From Alloalcanivorax marinus (lineage in GTDB: Bacteria; Pseudomonadota; Gammaproteobacteria; Pseudomonadales; Alcanivoracaceae), in contig NZ_JAEKJB010000002.1 of NCBI RefSeq assembly GCF_016785095.1, forward strand, positions 124,001 to 188,000: DNA of 64,000 nt, read 5' to 3'. The notes below the pieces were generated by a model that was given only the letters and a program-made list of their open reading frames with translations, did no database searches and was not told the DNA's origin. Positions 47,601 to 55,800 of the stretch are shown here, one piece after another. Within the stretch, counting starts at the first letter, position 1. The number at the start of each line of letters is the position of its first letter. Both the position numbers and the translations under genes were made by a program.

Positions 47601-50404
47601 ACGGTTCGTCCGTGGATGCCGACGAGGGCGACCTGACCGTCACCGCCACCGATGGTGACCTGAGCGTTACCAGCGGCGCCACGCTCACCGCCGGCAACGA
47701 CCTCACCGGCACCGCCGGCCAGAATGTCACCCTGGATCAGGCCACCGCCGAGGCGGGCGCCAAGCTGTCCCTGACGGCCCAGGGGGCGGACCTGTCCCTG
47801 GCCAACAGCCAGGCCACCGCCGCCACCGACCTGGATTTGAGCGCCAATGGCGGCCTCACCGTGGACACCTCCACGGTGCGCGCCGAAGGCGCTCTGGATC
47901 TGACCGCCGGTGAACAAGGCGACCTGGCGGTAACCAGCGCCAGCGTCACCGCCGGCGGCGCGCTCACCGGTAAAGCCGGCGGCGGGGCCACCCTGACCGC
48001 CGCCACCCTGACCAGCGGCGACGCACCGGGCGCCGACCCGGCGGACCTGAGCCTGACCGTGGGCAGCGGCGACCTGACCGTCACTGACGGCAGCCGGGTC
48101 ACCGCCAGCGACTCGCTCACCGTGAGCAGCGATGAGGCGGCGGTGAAGGTGGACGATGGCAGCTATCTGGAAGCCAATCGGGACGTGACCGTCACCGCCG
48201 GCACCGACGTGGGCTTCGATAACGCCAGCCTGGACGCCGTAAACGGCAACGCCCGGATCACCGCCAGCGACGGCGCCCTGACCCTGGCCAACAATGCCGC
48301 TCTGAGCGCTGGCGCGGACCTGGAGGCCAGCGCCGGTGGCAAGATCACCATGGACGCCAGCAGTGTGATGAACAGCGGCGCCAGGATGACCCTGGAAGCC
48401 GGTGACGACGTCGCCCTGTCCACCCTGCGTGCCGGTGGCGACGTGTCCGTGACCAGCGAGGAGGGCGGCATTCAGGCCGACCCGGCCATCGCCGAGCACA
48501 TCCACGGCGACAACCTGTTCCTGTCGGCGGCCAAGAGCATCGGCTCCACGCTCAGCGGCCTGAAGACCCGCGTGACCAACCTCTACGTCACCATCACCGG
48601 CAGCGGTGATCTGCATCTGGAGGACCTGGACACCGACGGGCTCACCGTCAAGGACAGCAGCCTGGCCGACGGCGATGCCCACCTGCGCGCCGGCGGTGAC
48701 CTGACCATCGATGCCCTGGCGGTAAACGGCGACGCCGTGCTCGACAGCGCCGGCCGCCTGGCCACCAGCGCGGAAGGCACCCTCAGCGCCGACGATCTGC
48801 AGGGCACCGCGGTCAACGGCATCCGCCTGAACAGCGAGCTGGACAGCGCCACCCTGGCGGTCAGCGGCACCGGCGACATCGACCTGGACAACCAGGGCGA
48901 CCTGCGCCTGGACGGCGCCACCACCGCCGCCGGCGACATCGACGTGGACAACGCCGGTGACCTGGGCATTGGCCGGGTCGCTGCCGGCGATCACGATGTG
49001 GCTCTCAGCGCCGACGGCGCTATCCGCAAGGACGGTGCCGGTGAAGTCCAGGGCGTCAACGTGACCCTGCGCGCCAACGACGGCATCGGTGAATGGGCCA
49101 CCAACAACCCCACCGACGGCTTCCTGAACCTGAGCGCCGAGCGCATCGACGCGCTCTCCGTTGCCGGTGACCTGTTGCTGAACCAGCAGGGCCCGGTACT
49201 GATCAGCCAGGCGCGCACCGGCGACAGTCGTGTCGGCGTGCAAGTGGAGAACGGCGATGCCACCCTGGGCGACATCCGCGCCCAGGGCCAGGTGACCGTG
49301 GTCGCCAATGACGGCAAGCTGATCGACGATGGCGATGCCGACACCCGCGTGGTGGGCGACGAGGTGCGACTGGCCGGCCGCGACGGCGTGGGTACCGACA
49401 CCACCGCCATCGCCACCCGCGCCAACAGCCTGGATCTGCGCGCCGAAAGCGGTGTCATCAACGTGGAGGAACAGGACGGCCTGGCCGGCCTGGACGCCCA
49501 CATCGAGAACGGCGACATCCGCGTGCGCACCCTGACCGGCGACCTCACCGTCGACGAAGTACAGGCCCTCACCCCGGGCAACGCGGTGATGCTCTCCGCC
49601 GTGGCCGGCGCCATCCTCGATGGCAACGGCGAAGCCAACAACATCGTCGCCGCGCTGCTCGAACTGAGCGCCGCCACCGGCATCGCCCGCGCCAGCAACC
49701 CGCTGAACGTGGACGTGGACACCCTGGGTGCCGCCGGCGGCAGCGGTGGCGTCTACATCAACAACCGCGGCACCGGCCCGCTCACCGTCACCGGCCTCAC
49801 CGGCCAGGGCGGCCTGGGCCTGAACACCAGCGGCGACCTGGACCTCACCGGCGACGTCACCGGCCGCCGCGTGGACCTGGCCGCCGCCGGTGATTTCACC
49901 CAGGGCGGCCGCATCAGCGGCACCGAGGGCGTCACCGTGATCTCCAACGGCAACGTCACCATGGTCGCCGGCGCGCGCACCGACAGCACCGGCGACATCG
50001 GCTACCGGGCCGGCGGCGACCTGACCGTGGACACCCTCCACACCACCACCGGACTCACCGGCGGCAAGGTGACCCTGGAAGGCCGCACCCTGACCAGTAA
50101 CGCCACCGAATCCGGCTCCATCCGCGCCGGCCAGGTGGACGTACGGGTGCCCACCGACAACGGCGAACGGGTCTACGATCTGGTGGATACCACCAACGGC
50201 AAGGCGCGGGTGTCGCTTAACCAGCGCACCCTGGGCGGCAAGATCGTCGAGGACTCCCAGTACGTGGGCGATCTGACGCACCCGCAAAGCCTCGACACCC
50301 CGCGCCTGGTATTCAACCCGTTCGAAAGCTTCCAGCCGAACACCACCGGCCAGGGCTTCCAGCCCGTCCCCGGCGACAACGGCGAGTGGCACTACGAGCC
50401 CTGA
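38669..50404 (+). CDS. Giant filamentous-haemagglutinin-type exoprotein (TpsA)
   Basis: 3911 aa. A signal peptide ends near AQA-28, then the TPS domain (about 30-260) follows with INWNDFSIDPGELVKF and the hallmark NPNG at 111-114. The rest is mostly short glycine/aspartate-rich beta-helix repeats. A stretch of about 220 residues (about 1334-1557) is instead heptad-like and alpha-helical (AELNAKILQLETLQQQLEAY). Residues near 2300-2324 hold an LDPEFDGS repeat. Between about 2605 and 3190 a ~196-residue module is repeated three times. I noticed no cysteine anywhere. The C-terminus (QPVPGDNGEWHYEP) has no CDI toxin, anchor or autotransporter domain. It is likely secreted or surface-attached for adhesion, aggregation or biofilm. 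Confidence 0.92.
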   Translation: MARNNKRKASVAVAVSVSVFGFSGTAQAGPSGGNVVRGDAQITNPAALETLIQQTSGKAVINWNDFSIDPGELVKFIHQNASDVTLNRVTGGSVSQIKGALTANGNIFLINPNGIVFGADATIDVAGLLATTFDIADDDFMDGKFNFSGELMNSASIKNQGTITTDDGGFVYLIAPNVENTGHIIANVGRVALASDGSYDIDLTGNGLVKFSVTDADLTGATGSIKNGAGGQIEAGHVLLSGSQKDAVVSSVVNQGDITAATELTMAGDDLEQSGNLTVTGPDGEVRLQADNAITSNGGLIKGDSAVLDAGTGIGAAGAVNTEVDHLTVSSDEGAIRVDEADQLASLSIDTGDSAEINLKHEVQDPITGDPLLVNASVDFDGDRLSTSGIVATDLDFTHSDGGVTLNGAHVDGDLAVTAAGDILGNGNLDTAASGERVALATTVDGATIGAENNALRLDADTLRAEAKKGHVVITDTDGDLTLERVSTGDNSVEAGLRALITAEDGDLRGSNGAQANVEAWATNLQADGAIGGEGQAVTTAVDVLSASTQDGGIYIDEQDGELMLGRISAGERVSQGGQTVSSTGIAGADGDITLSTGAAGTHDVMIAAEDNILIGDQISSPDGLGLLSRQGGIYQSGDSATLTGRFIYLAAAGRLGQDGGALKTRSNRLRAYSGGDGIYLAEDNGLNAEEIRSLGENAEVSLQATLGDVVLGLVEADNGEVSVTSQDGDILASGDADQIVRGNHLTLDADGAIGTAAQALNTEVGGLTTSTGTSLAGTYVANTGLLSSLDVTTVGGNVSVSDDDGGITFDRADEHLAVRRDSAQGLDLAFNNQAGNLIVEGADLSGHDVDLTASGRIGDGGGLLAADALTLDAGDDIDLTTNANSIDATSADGDIDLDNRGSGELTLNASAGGADRGVTVSHQGDLTLGQVSADGMIRLTAEGSLNGDGESTAITGNDVQLDAARIGSDSRALSTAVTGRLSMLSGGDIHVSNVGALSMLEGEASDDIDFSQSGDAVLGRLSSGGSVTFYATGRVSDGNGDDNNIVAGNLDLDAQQIGAVDGTVDALEIRVDELVVNASNGGIYLRNRDSGPLSLIRARAAGGDVDIDSAGSIGLGTVTAAGGNVTLTSGGAINDARPDGSDEANVVARKVDMRAEQGIGNTGPLVLDVDRMSVSGGNGDVNAASPGAVEVDADSLVGKGASGVTIVAASITVLDNNGGTLVMDGGKLVLTATNGNIVFLNQDDTIRLPGGGSITLTARADGANEGYNGNIITGNLVTEGGDITLDADRNVTLGMLDTGGTGDVYVIARDGVILDGNGADQNVRGDHVTLIGNTPSERDAEIARDTAIADYAGRVAELNAKILQLETLQQQLEAYLAALNQAIVSKNISQQNLASAQRTVNQLSSQLNAANSQLDTLNRVVSVAQIAVDAVAMVAGGAQAIPFSGDGGAEATFQGLSLVLSAAQVAVDEYDRNVVSPLADRFNVALNDLDVAKAYLGDAITNVETWTTLRNTTQVSRDMADQSVFKATAARDASQLLRTQAIAAYDQAQDIDMSAAKPLGIQANQLDMGTSSGRALNSGVYLDSTGSLGLGDIESVGDIRVENVAGTISVVGDVVSPTLISLQAEGAVRGIGGSWVNGEWVADAGTLHAPAIAVRAGQGVADEEDSLHTDTDEIAVDAGDGDAFVINDNGGDELVLGTVDGLSGLTAAGDMGLWNKGDLRLKTQVVDTEITTDSQTYLYAQGGAIIDDNGDTLNVTGGDLEFRADGQVELDTKVDRVVDSGTSEGDVLLRERDDLALIALETLNGDIDVTAGGNLTVHQLAAAGDSATIALDADGRIDDDQDNDTGIVAKRLELTAGGAIGATGSFAQRGLDTAVDVVTADAKGEINIHDADDLDVEKVTTTTGNVTLTSDNGDLHLGEVRTDGENGNITLVAHGAIDALNEVDDTPELYADQLALRAGNGIGTADQALLIETGALEADAGDGGLYLFNQNRDLTVGGVTPNLGLPGLTGLDANGDLHLTVADGALTVNEAVTQTGEGDTRLSSGKGQLLNANLDADGDLKLTATTGDITAINGVQLTSDGDLSATATEGGVSLVQNSRAQAEGDVTLKAGTTASLTNASVQAGGDLTLTGENGNVTLANSQATGAGDVTVSAGDNITVSSESTLTATNGALKATATDGNLEINNGSSASAATTLDLKAGNQAALINATARSGGDMSITAEDGDVLLTNSRAATDGGQTVSAGESVRLNQSQLHTETDGDMKVTAEAGDISLLNSQMIAGGAFDGEAGGNALLTNGLISAGNSLDPEFDGSLDPEFDGSPDPEVVATLDLDAGGSVRLTQGSTITGADDTHVGAEEGELLVVDNGKILSDADIDLSAGTNATFNTGRAVAGQDLTLTAGQNVSVSGGGNLTATEGDLSATATGGDVLFTQNSSATAGGDLKLTANGNTILTNALINAGVDLALTATEGSLRLTTSNATAGGKVEALAGQDLQLSGSSTLIANDGGLTATATNGTLNLSQGSRVAGTDDVDLRAGTDLSVNASTVESLEQDLSLTADTGSVTLVTATATAQGDATVTAADNVALSAGSRLTATSGDLGITATEGDLTVSQSSSLTAGNDLTGDAGTDLAFTTGATVTAGGDLDLDAGDDLSVTDATVRADGDAALTATDGNLSVTRGTVTAGGFLDGDAGKGILLTAANLTSGYSVMVPFAPVPLEPQPEGNVDLTLNAGSGDIALSQGSAVEAAGALVMDSEEGNVSLTNGSRATAVTDATVAAGAGVSLAEASRLEAGSGDLKVTATNGDFTVRQSSVLRAGGDFTGSAGGDLAFTEGAQADADGDLDLDADGNLTVQDATVRADGDAALTSSGGNLSVTRASVTAGGFLDGDAGGAITLTSATLASGQPAPVTLFAFAPLQAGSVDLSLNAGSGDVTLTGGSQATAAGALTLGSEEGSVVLTNSSHGRAATDATLTAATDVRINNGSSVDADEGDLTVTATDGDLSVTSGATLTAGNDLTGTAGQNVTLDQATAEAGAKLSLTAQGADLSLANSQATAATDLDLSANGGLTVDTSTVRAEGALDLTAGEQGDLAVTSASVTAGGALTGKAGGGATLTAATLTSGDAPGADPADLSLTVGSGDLTVTDGSRVTASDSLTVSSDEAAVKVDDGSYLEANRDVTVTAGTDVGFDNASLDAVNGNARITASDGALTLANNAALSAGADLEASAGGKITMDASSVMNSGARMTLEAGDDVALSTLRAGGDVSVTSEEGGIQADPAIAEHIHGDNLFLSAAKSIGSTLSGLKTRVTNLYVTITGSGDLHLEDLDTDGLTVKDSSLADGDAHLRAGGDLTIDALAVNGDAVLDSAGRLATSAEGTLSADDLQGTAVNGIRLNSELDSATLAVSGTGDIDLDNQGDLRLDGATTAAGDIDVDNAGDLGIGRVAAGDHDVALSADGAIRKDGAGEVQGVNVTLRANDGIGEWATNNPTDGFLNLSAERIDALSVAGDLLLNQQGPVLISQARTGDSRVGVQVENGDATLGDIRAQGQVTVVANDGKLIDDGDADTRVVGDEVRLAGRDGVGTDTTAIATRANSLDLRAESGVINVEEQDGLAGLDAHIENGDIRVRTLTGDLTVDEVQALTPGNAVMLSAVAGAILDGNGEANNIVAALLELSAATGIARASNPLNVDVDTLGAAGGSGGVYINNRGTGPLTVTGLTGQGGLGLNTSGDLDLTGDVTGRRVDLAAAGDFTQGGRISGTEGVTVISNGNVTMVAGARTDSTGDIGYRAGGDLTVDTLHTTTGLTGGKVTLEGRTLTSNATESGSIRAGQVDVRVPTDNGERVYDLVDTTNGKARVSLNQRTLGGKIVEDSQYVGDLTHPQSLDTPRLVFNPFESFQPNTTGQGFQPVPGDNGEWHYEP
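45578..45641 (+). repeat. 24-bp tandem repeat inside tpsA
   Basis: Two exact 24-base units (45578-45601, 45602-45625), encoding SLDPEFDG twice, and a diverged partial third unit to 45641. In-frame slippage here would change protein length by eight residues. Confidence 0.85.
46481..48240 (+). repeat. ~590-bp tandem modules inside tpsA
   Basis: Corresponding points at 46481, 47072 and 47657 start DLTVSQSS, DFTVRQSS and DLSVTSGA respectively. The first two copies are closely similar over nearly their full length, including ATVRADGDAALT and VTAGGFLDGDAG. The third diverges progressively. Spacing is 591 and 585 bases. Confidence 0.7.
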
Positions 50405-50431
50405 GTTTTCCCGTACTCACCCCCGCTTGGG

Positions 50432-50456
50432 AGCCCGGCCTCGGCCGGGCTTTTTT
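50432..50456 (+). terminator. Rho-independent terminator after tpsA
   Basis: AGCCCGGCC and GGCCGGGC(T) form a 9-bp stem around TC, followed by TTTTTT (50451-50456). The following 210 bases to the next gene hold no recognisable gene, though base composition begins to drop. Confidence 0.9.
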
Positions 50457-50667
50457 ATGGTTTGTCGCTTGCTCTATCAAAGGACTGGACAATACCGAAA
50501 GCTACGCGGAGCCTTCGGGTTACCAGGAAAGCAATATTTCCTCCAAGTACAATGGGTGGCTATCACGGTCAATAAGCACGCCACCAGCTCAGGTGAAAAC
50601 CGTTTCGCTTGAGATCTGAATTTTCGGGCGGGGCGGGGTGGACGGTAGGGGGTTGAAGGGGTCGCCA

Positions 50668-50940
50668 ATGAATGACATTGAATTTTTTTCTGGATTTTTA
50701 TTTATTATTTTATTTATTTCTTATGCTGCTTTCTCTATAGAAAAACTACGAAGAAGTTTGGAAAAGAAGGTTGGCTTTCTGGAGCTTTGGTGGTTGGTTG
50801 GCAGCTTGGAGATTAGGAAGGATATCGATTTCGGTGCTTCAGACAAAGATAAGATAATTTCAACAAAAACAACCATAAAGAGAGGTGTCTGTTTTCTGAC
50901 TTTTTTCATGGTTGCTTTTGTTGTCGTTTTTTCTACTTAG
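50668..50940 (+). CDS. Small AT-rich orphan membrane protein
   Basis: 90 aa, unrecognised. Start ATG 50668 has GAAGGGG at 50655-50661. There are two predicted helices (FFSGFLFIILFISYAAF near the N-terminus and VCFLTFFMVAFVVVF at the C-terminus), with a charged middle (SIEKLRRSLEKKVGFLELWW; DFGASDKDKIISTKTTIKR). Its base composition is far more AT-rich than the flanks, pointing to recent acquisition. It sits directly after the tpsA terminator, the position of immunity genes in CDI loci, but TpsA has no toxin tip, so that role is only a possibility. Confidence 0.55.
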   Translation: MNDIEFFSGFLFIILFISYAAFSIEKLRRSLEKKVGFLELWWLVGSLEIRKDIDFGASDKDKIISTKTTIKRGVCFLTFFMVAFVVVFST

Positions 50941-51064
50941 TTGTGCCTCGATGTTTTTGGCAGGCCGCTCACTCAGCCTGTGACTCTTGGTCAGGTGGCG
51001 TGCAGCCTGCTTCATGCATCTTTGATGGCGCCAATAATCCGCTCTTCGGTGTCACCGCAGTCGG

Positions 51065-52447
51065 TTAAAGCCGCCGCACCCGCAGGGAGCGGCCCTTGAT
51101 CTTGCCGGCCTGGAGGCGCTGCAGGGCCTTGTCGGCGACGGCGCGGTCCACGGCCACATAGGCCTGGTGGTCGAAGAGGGTGATCTTGCCCACCTTGTCG
51201 CCGGGCAGGCCGGCGTCGCCGGTGAGGGCGCCGAGGATGTCGCCGGGGCGCAGCTTCTGCTTGCGGCCGGCGCCGATGCACAGGGTCGCCATGGGCGCCC
51301 GCAGCGGGCTCCGGTCGGCGTGGGGGCGCACCTGGTTCAGGTCGTGCCAGGGCAGGGTGCCCGGGTGCTGGTCCTCGATGGCCAGGGCGCGGCGCATTTC
51401 CGGCGGCGCCACCAGGGTCAGCGCCAGGCCGCGCTCGCCGGCGCGGCCGGTGCGGCCGATGCGGTGGGTGTGGGTTTCCGGGTCGCGGGCGGGTTCCACG
51501 TTGATCACCAGATCCAGGGCGGCGATGTCCAGGCCCCGGGCGGCCACGTCCGTGGCCACCAGCACCGCCAGGCTGCGGTTGGCGAACAGGCCCAGCACCT
51601 GGTCCCGGTCGCGCTGCTCCAGGTCCCCGTTCAGGGCCCGGGCGGAGACGCCCTGGGCGTTCAGGTGGTCCGCCACCTCCTGGCATTGCCGCTTGGTGGC
51701 GCAGAAGGCCACGCAGGACGCGGGCCGCAGGCTGTAAAGCAGCCGCGTCACCGCCTCCAGGCGGGTTTCCGGCGTCACCTCGTAGAAACGCTGCTCGATG
51801 TCCGGGCGGTCCTCTTCCGTGGCCACCTTGATGGACACCGGATCGCGCAGGAATCGGCCCGCCAGGGTCTGGATGGCCGGTGGCCAGGTGGCGGAGAACA
51901 GCAGCGTCCGCCGCCGCGCCGGGGTTCGTTCGACGATGCCGGCGATGCTGTCCACGAACCCCATGTCCAGCATCCGGTCGGCCTCGTCCAGCACCAGGGT
52001 ATTCAGGCCGTCCAGGGACAAGGTGCCCTTGGCCAGGTGCTTCTCGATCCGCCCCGGGGTGCCGACGATGATCTGCGCGCCGTGCTCCAGGGAGCCCACC
52101 TGGGGCCCCATGGCCACGCCGCCGCACAGGGTCAGCACCTTGATGTTGTCCGTCCCCCGGGCCAGCCGCCGCAGCTCCCGGGCCACCTGGTCCGCCAGCT
52201 CCCGGGTGGGGCACAGCACCAGGGCCTGGCAGCGGAAGTCCCGGCGGTCCAGCGAATGCAGCAGCCCCAGCCCGAACGCGGCGGTCTTGCCGGAGCCGGT
52301 GCCCGCCTGGGCGAGCACGTCCCGCCCCTCGAGAATGACGGGCAGGCTGCGCGCCTGGATCGGCGTCATGGCCGTGAAGCCCAGCGACGCCAGGTTCGCC
52401 AGCGTGGCGGCGTCCAGCGGCAGGGAAGCGAAATCGGTATCGGTCAT
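51065..52447 (-). CDS. dbpA: ATP-dependent RNA helicase DbpA
   Basis: 460 aa from ATG 52447 (MTDTDFASLPLDAATLANL). DEAD-box motifs appear in order: Q motif (MTPIQARSLP), AQAGTGSGKT, PTRELA, TPGR, VLDEADRML (DEAD), SAT, and later VATDVAARGLD and HRIGRTGRAG. The C-terminal DbpA domain (KQKLRPGDILGALTGDAGLP, then VGKITLFDHQAYVAV) binds hairpin 92 of 23S rRNA. It acts in 50S ribosome assembly. A longer in-frame start at 52501 is less likely because it adds a non-conserved leader. It is divergent from smc. Confidence 0.95.
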   Translation of the reverse strand: MTDTDFASLPLDAATLANLASLGFTAMTPIQARSLPVILEGRDVLAQAGTGSGKTAAFGLGLLHSLDRRDFRCQALVLCPTRELADQVARELRRLARGTDNIKVLTLCGGVAMGPQVGSLEHGAQIIVGTPGRIEKHLAKGTLSLDGLNTLVLDEADRMLDMGFVDSIAGIVERTPARRRTLLFSATWPPAIQTLAGRFLRDPVSIKVATEEDRPDIEQRFYEVTPETRLEAVTRLLYSLRPASCVAFCATKRQCQEVADHLNAQGVSARALNGDLEQRDRDQVLGLFANRSLAVLVATDVAARGLDIAALDLVINVEPARDPETHTHRIGRTGRAGERGLALTLVAPPEMRRALAIEDQHPGTLPWHDLNQVRPHADRSPLRAPMATLCIGAGRKQKLRPGDILGALTGDAGLPGDKVGKITLFDHQAYVAVDRAVADKALQRLQAGKIKGRSLRVRRL

Positions 52448-52526
52448 GGCACGGCCTGGAAAGCAGGGAAGGGCGCGCATTCTAGCACCTTCCGCCCCCA
52501 TCCCGTCCGCCGGCCATGCGCTCCAT

Positions 52527-52557
52527 ATGTCCCATACGTCCCATACGTCCCATACGC
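52527..52557. repeat. 9-bp tandem repeat upstream of dbpA
   Basis: Three tandem copies of GTCCCATAC (the first unit preceded by a diverged CATAT) form a microsatellite in the dbpA-smc divergent region. The copy number may vary between strains. Confidence 0.7.
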
Positions 52558-52558
52558 C

Positions 52559-52638
52559 GTAGGGGCGACTTCAGTCGCGATCAGCCTGGCGGAGCGGTGA
52601 TCAACCCGCCGGGCCATCGCGACTGAAGTCGCTCCTAC
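52559..52638. repeat. Inverted pair of REP elements
   Basis: Forward copy 52559-52581 (one change: GTAGGGGCG) and reverse copy 52616-52638, 34 bases apart, between the divergent dbpA and smc genes. Confidence 0.8.
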
Positions 52639-52747
52639 GGCGATCTCCACCCTGCGGAGCGGTTACCGCAAGCACACGTAAAAAGCCCCCGGGCCGGGTG
52701 AATTCAAGCCCTCTTGCCGCTAGACTAGTCTGCTTTAGATCGCTCAC

Positions 52748-52768
52748 GGTCCCGCCGCCGGCGGGACC
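52748..52768 (+). other. GC hairpin in the smc leader
   Basis: GGTCCCGCC (52748-52756) and GGCGGGACC (52760-52768) form a perfect 9-bp stem 42 bases before the smc start. It could affect smc mRNA stability or translation. No T-run is present. Confidence 0.4.
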
Positions 52769-52810
52769 CTCGGCCCGAGTTGGAGCGGCGATGGCCGCGG
52801 TTCGCACCCT

Positions 52811-55800
52811 ATGAGACTGAAAACCATCAAGCTGGCCGGCTTCAAGTCGTTCGTGGACCCCACGTCGGCCCTGTTTCCGGACAACCTGACCGCCGTGGTC
52901 GGGCCCAATGGCTGTGGCAAATCCAACATCATCGACGCGGTGCGCTGGGTGATGGGCGAATCCTCCGCCAAGCATCTGCGCGGCGAATCCATGGCCGATG
53001 TCATCTTCAACGGCTCCAACGCCCGCAAGCCGGTGGCCCAGGCCTCCATCGAGCTGGTGTTCGACAACTCCGACGCCACCGTCACCGGCGAGTACGGCAA
53101 GTTCAACGAAATCTCCGTGAAACGCCAGGTGACCCGGGACGGCCAGTCCAACTACTTCCTCAACGGCACCAAATGCCGCCGCAAGGACATCTCCGATATT
53201 TTCCTGGGCACCGGTCTGGGGCCGCGCAGCTACGCGATCATCGAGCAGGGCATGATTTCCCGCCTGATCGAGGCCAAGCCGGAGGAGCTGCGGGTTTATA
53301 TCGAGGAAGCGGCGGGCATTTCCAAGTACAAGGCGCGCCGCCGCGAGACCGAGAACCGCATGCGCCGCACCCGCGAGAACCTGGAGCGGCTCACCGACAT
53401 CCGCGATGAGCTGGAGCGCCAGCTCGAGCGCCTCAGCCGCCAGGCCGCCGCCGCCGAGAAGTACAAGCAGTACAAGGAAGAGGAGCGGCACAAGAGCGCC
53501 CAGCTCAAGGCGCTGCGCTGGAAGGGCCTGGACAACCAGGTCAAACAGCTGGATCAGGTGATCGGCGAGCTGGAAGTGGCCCTGGAGGCGCGCATCGCCG
53601 AGCAGCGCCACGCCGACGCCGAAATCGAGCAACTGCGTGAGAACCACAACGACGTCCAGGAAAGCTTCAACCAGGTGCAGCAGCGCTACTACGCCCTGGG
53701 CGCCGAGGTGGCGCGCCTGGAGCAGAGCATCCAGCACCAGCGCGAGCGGCGCCAGCAGCTTTACGAGGAGCTGGAGCAGGTGAGCGCCAGTTGGAAGGAG
53801 GCCGAGGCCCACCAGAGCGCCGACGCCGAGAAGCTGGCCCAACTGGACGAAAGCCTGGAGAACCTGGAGCCGGACCTGGAGCTGGCCCGCGAGCGCGAGG
53901 AAACCGCCGCCGAGGCCCTGGCCCTGGCCGAGGACGCCATGCAGGAGTGGCAGCAGGCCTGGGAAGCGTTCAATAACAAGGCCGGCGAGTCACGCCGCCA
54001 GGCGGAGGTGGAGCAGTCCCGCATCCAGCACCTGGAGAAATCCATCGAGCGTCTGGGCGACCGCCTGGAGCGTCTGGCCAAGGAACAGGAATCCCTGGAT
54101 TCCGGGCCCCTGGCCCAGGAAATGCGCCAGCTCGAGGAGCAGGTGGCGGAGTTCCGCGAGCAGGGCGAGGAAAGCGAGTTGCGCGCCGAGAGCCTGCAGG
54201 AACGCATCAACCAGCTGCGCCGTGACAATGGCGAGCGTGGCCGTGAGCTGGACGAGGCCCGCGACCGCTTGCAGGCGGCCCGCAACCGTCACACTTCCCT
54301 GGAGGCCCTGCAGAAGGCGGCCATGGGCGACGACGGCGCGGTCAGCGACTGGCTGGAACGCCATGAACTGGACCGGCAGGCCCGTCTGGCGGACCGCATC
54401 CAGGTGGCCGAAGGCTGGGAAAAAGCCGTGGAAGCGGTGCTCGGCGATGCCCTGCAGGCGGTGGTCATCGACGGCCTAGACCGGGTCGGCGACTGGCTCG
54501 CCGATCTCACCCATGGCCGCGTCACCCTGATGGACGCCAACGCCGCCGGGCCCGCGGCTTCAGGGGCGCCCGCCGCCGACGCCCTGATCAATCACGTTAC
54601 CGGCGATGTCCCCGAAGGCCTGCTCACCGGCGTGCACGCCGCCGACGATCTGGGCGCCGCGCTGGCCCTGCGTTCGCGCCTGGCCGCCGGCGAATCCGTG
54701 GTCACCCGGGACGGCATCTGGCTGGGCCCTGACTGGCTCAAGGTGATGCGCGAGCAGGACCAGGAAGCCGGCGTGCTGGAGCGCCGCCGCGAGCTGGAGG
54801 CTCTGGCCGGCACCATCGACGGCGCCGAGGCCCGGGTGGAGGAACTCAAGGCCGCCTTGGAAGAGGCCCGCGAGGCGATCGCCGAGCTGGAGGAAGAGCG
54901 CGAGGAAGTGCAGCGCCAGGCGGCCCGCCTGAATCGGGCGCTGGGTGAGGTGAACGCCCAGGTCAGCGCCCGCCAGGTGCGCCTGGAGCAGATCACCATG
55001 CGCCGCGAGCGCCTCGGCAACGAGATGGAGGAAGCCCGCGGCCAGCTCAGCCAGGAAGAACAACAGATCAAGGAGGCCCGCGCCGTGCTCCAGGAAGCCC
55101 TGGACGCCATGGAGCAGGACTCCGGCGAGCGCGAGGCGCTGCTGTCAAAACGCGACCAGGCCCGCGCCGCCCTCGACGATGCCCGCCAGCAGGCGCGCCA
55201 GCAACGGGACCTGGCCCACCAGTTGGCCATGGACGCCCAGGGCGCGCGCACCCAGGCGGATGCCCTGCGCCAGAACCTGGACCGTTTGTCCTCCCAGGTG
55301 GCGAGCCTCGGCGAGCGCAAGGCGCAGCTTGAGGACCAGGCCAGCGACGGCGGCGATCCGGGCCTGGAACTGCAGGAGCAGCTGGAGGAAAAACTGGAGC
55401 AGCGCCTGGAGTCCGAGCAGCAGCTCGCCGAGGCCCGCCGCCGCCTGGAGGACGTGGAGCACCGCATGCGCGACCTGGAAGGCCGGCGCGGCCAGCACGA
55501 ACGCCAGGCCCAGGAAGTGCGCGATGCCATCAACGGCAAGCGCATGCAGTGGCAGGACCTGACCACCCGCCGCCAGACCGTGGCCGAACAGCTCGACGAG
55601 CAGCACTTCGACCTGAACACGATACTCGACAACCTGCCCGAGGAGGCGGACGAGAAAGCCTGGGCCGAGGAGCTGGAGCGCATCGGCCAGCGCATCGCCC
55701 GCCTGGGCCAGATCAATCTGGCGGCCATCGAGGAATACCAGCAGCAGTCCGAGCGCAAGCAGTACCTGGATCAGCAGAACGACGATCTGGAAGACGCGCT

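Noticed and set aside
46481..48240. CRISPR-like periodicity
   Set aside because: The repeats are coding modules of 585-591 bases within one frame; there are no short repeats with unique spacers.
38669..50940. Contact-dependent inhibition (CDI) locus
   Set aside because: TpsA lacks the pretoxin motif and any toxin-like C-terminus, so the two-partner secretion call stands. The small downstream gene is reported separately as an open question.
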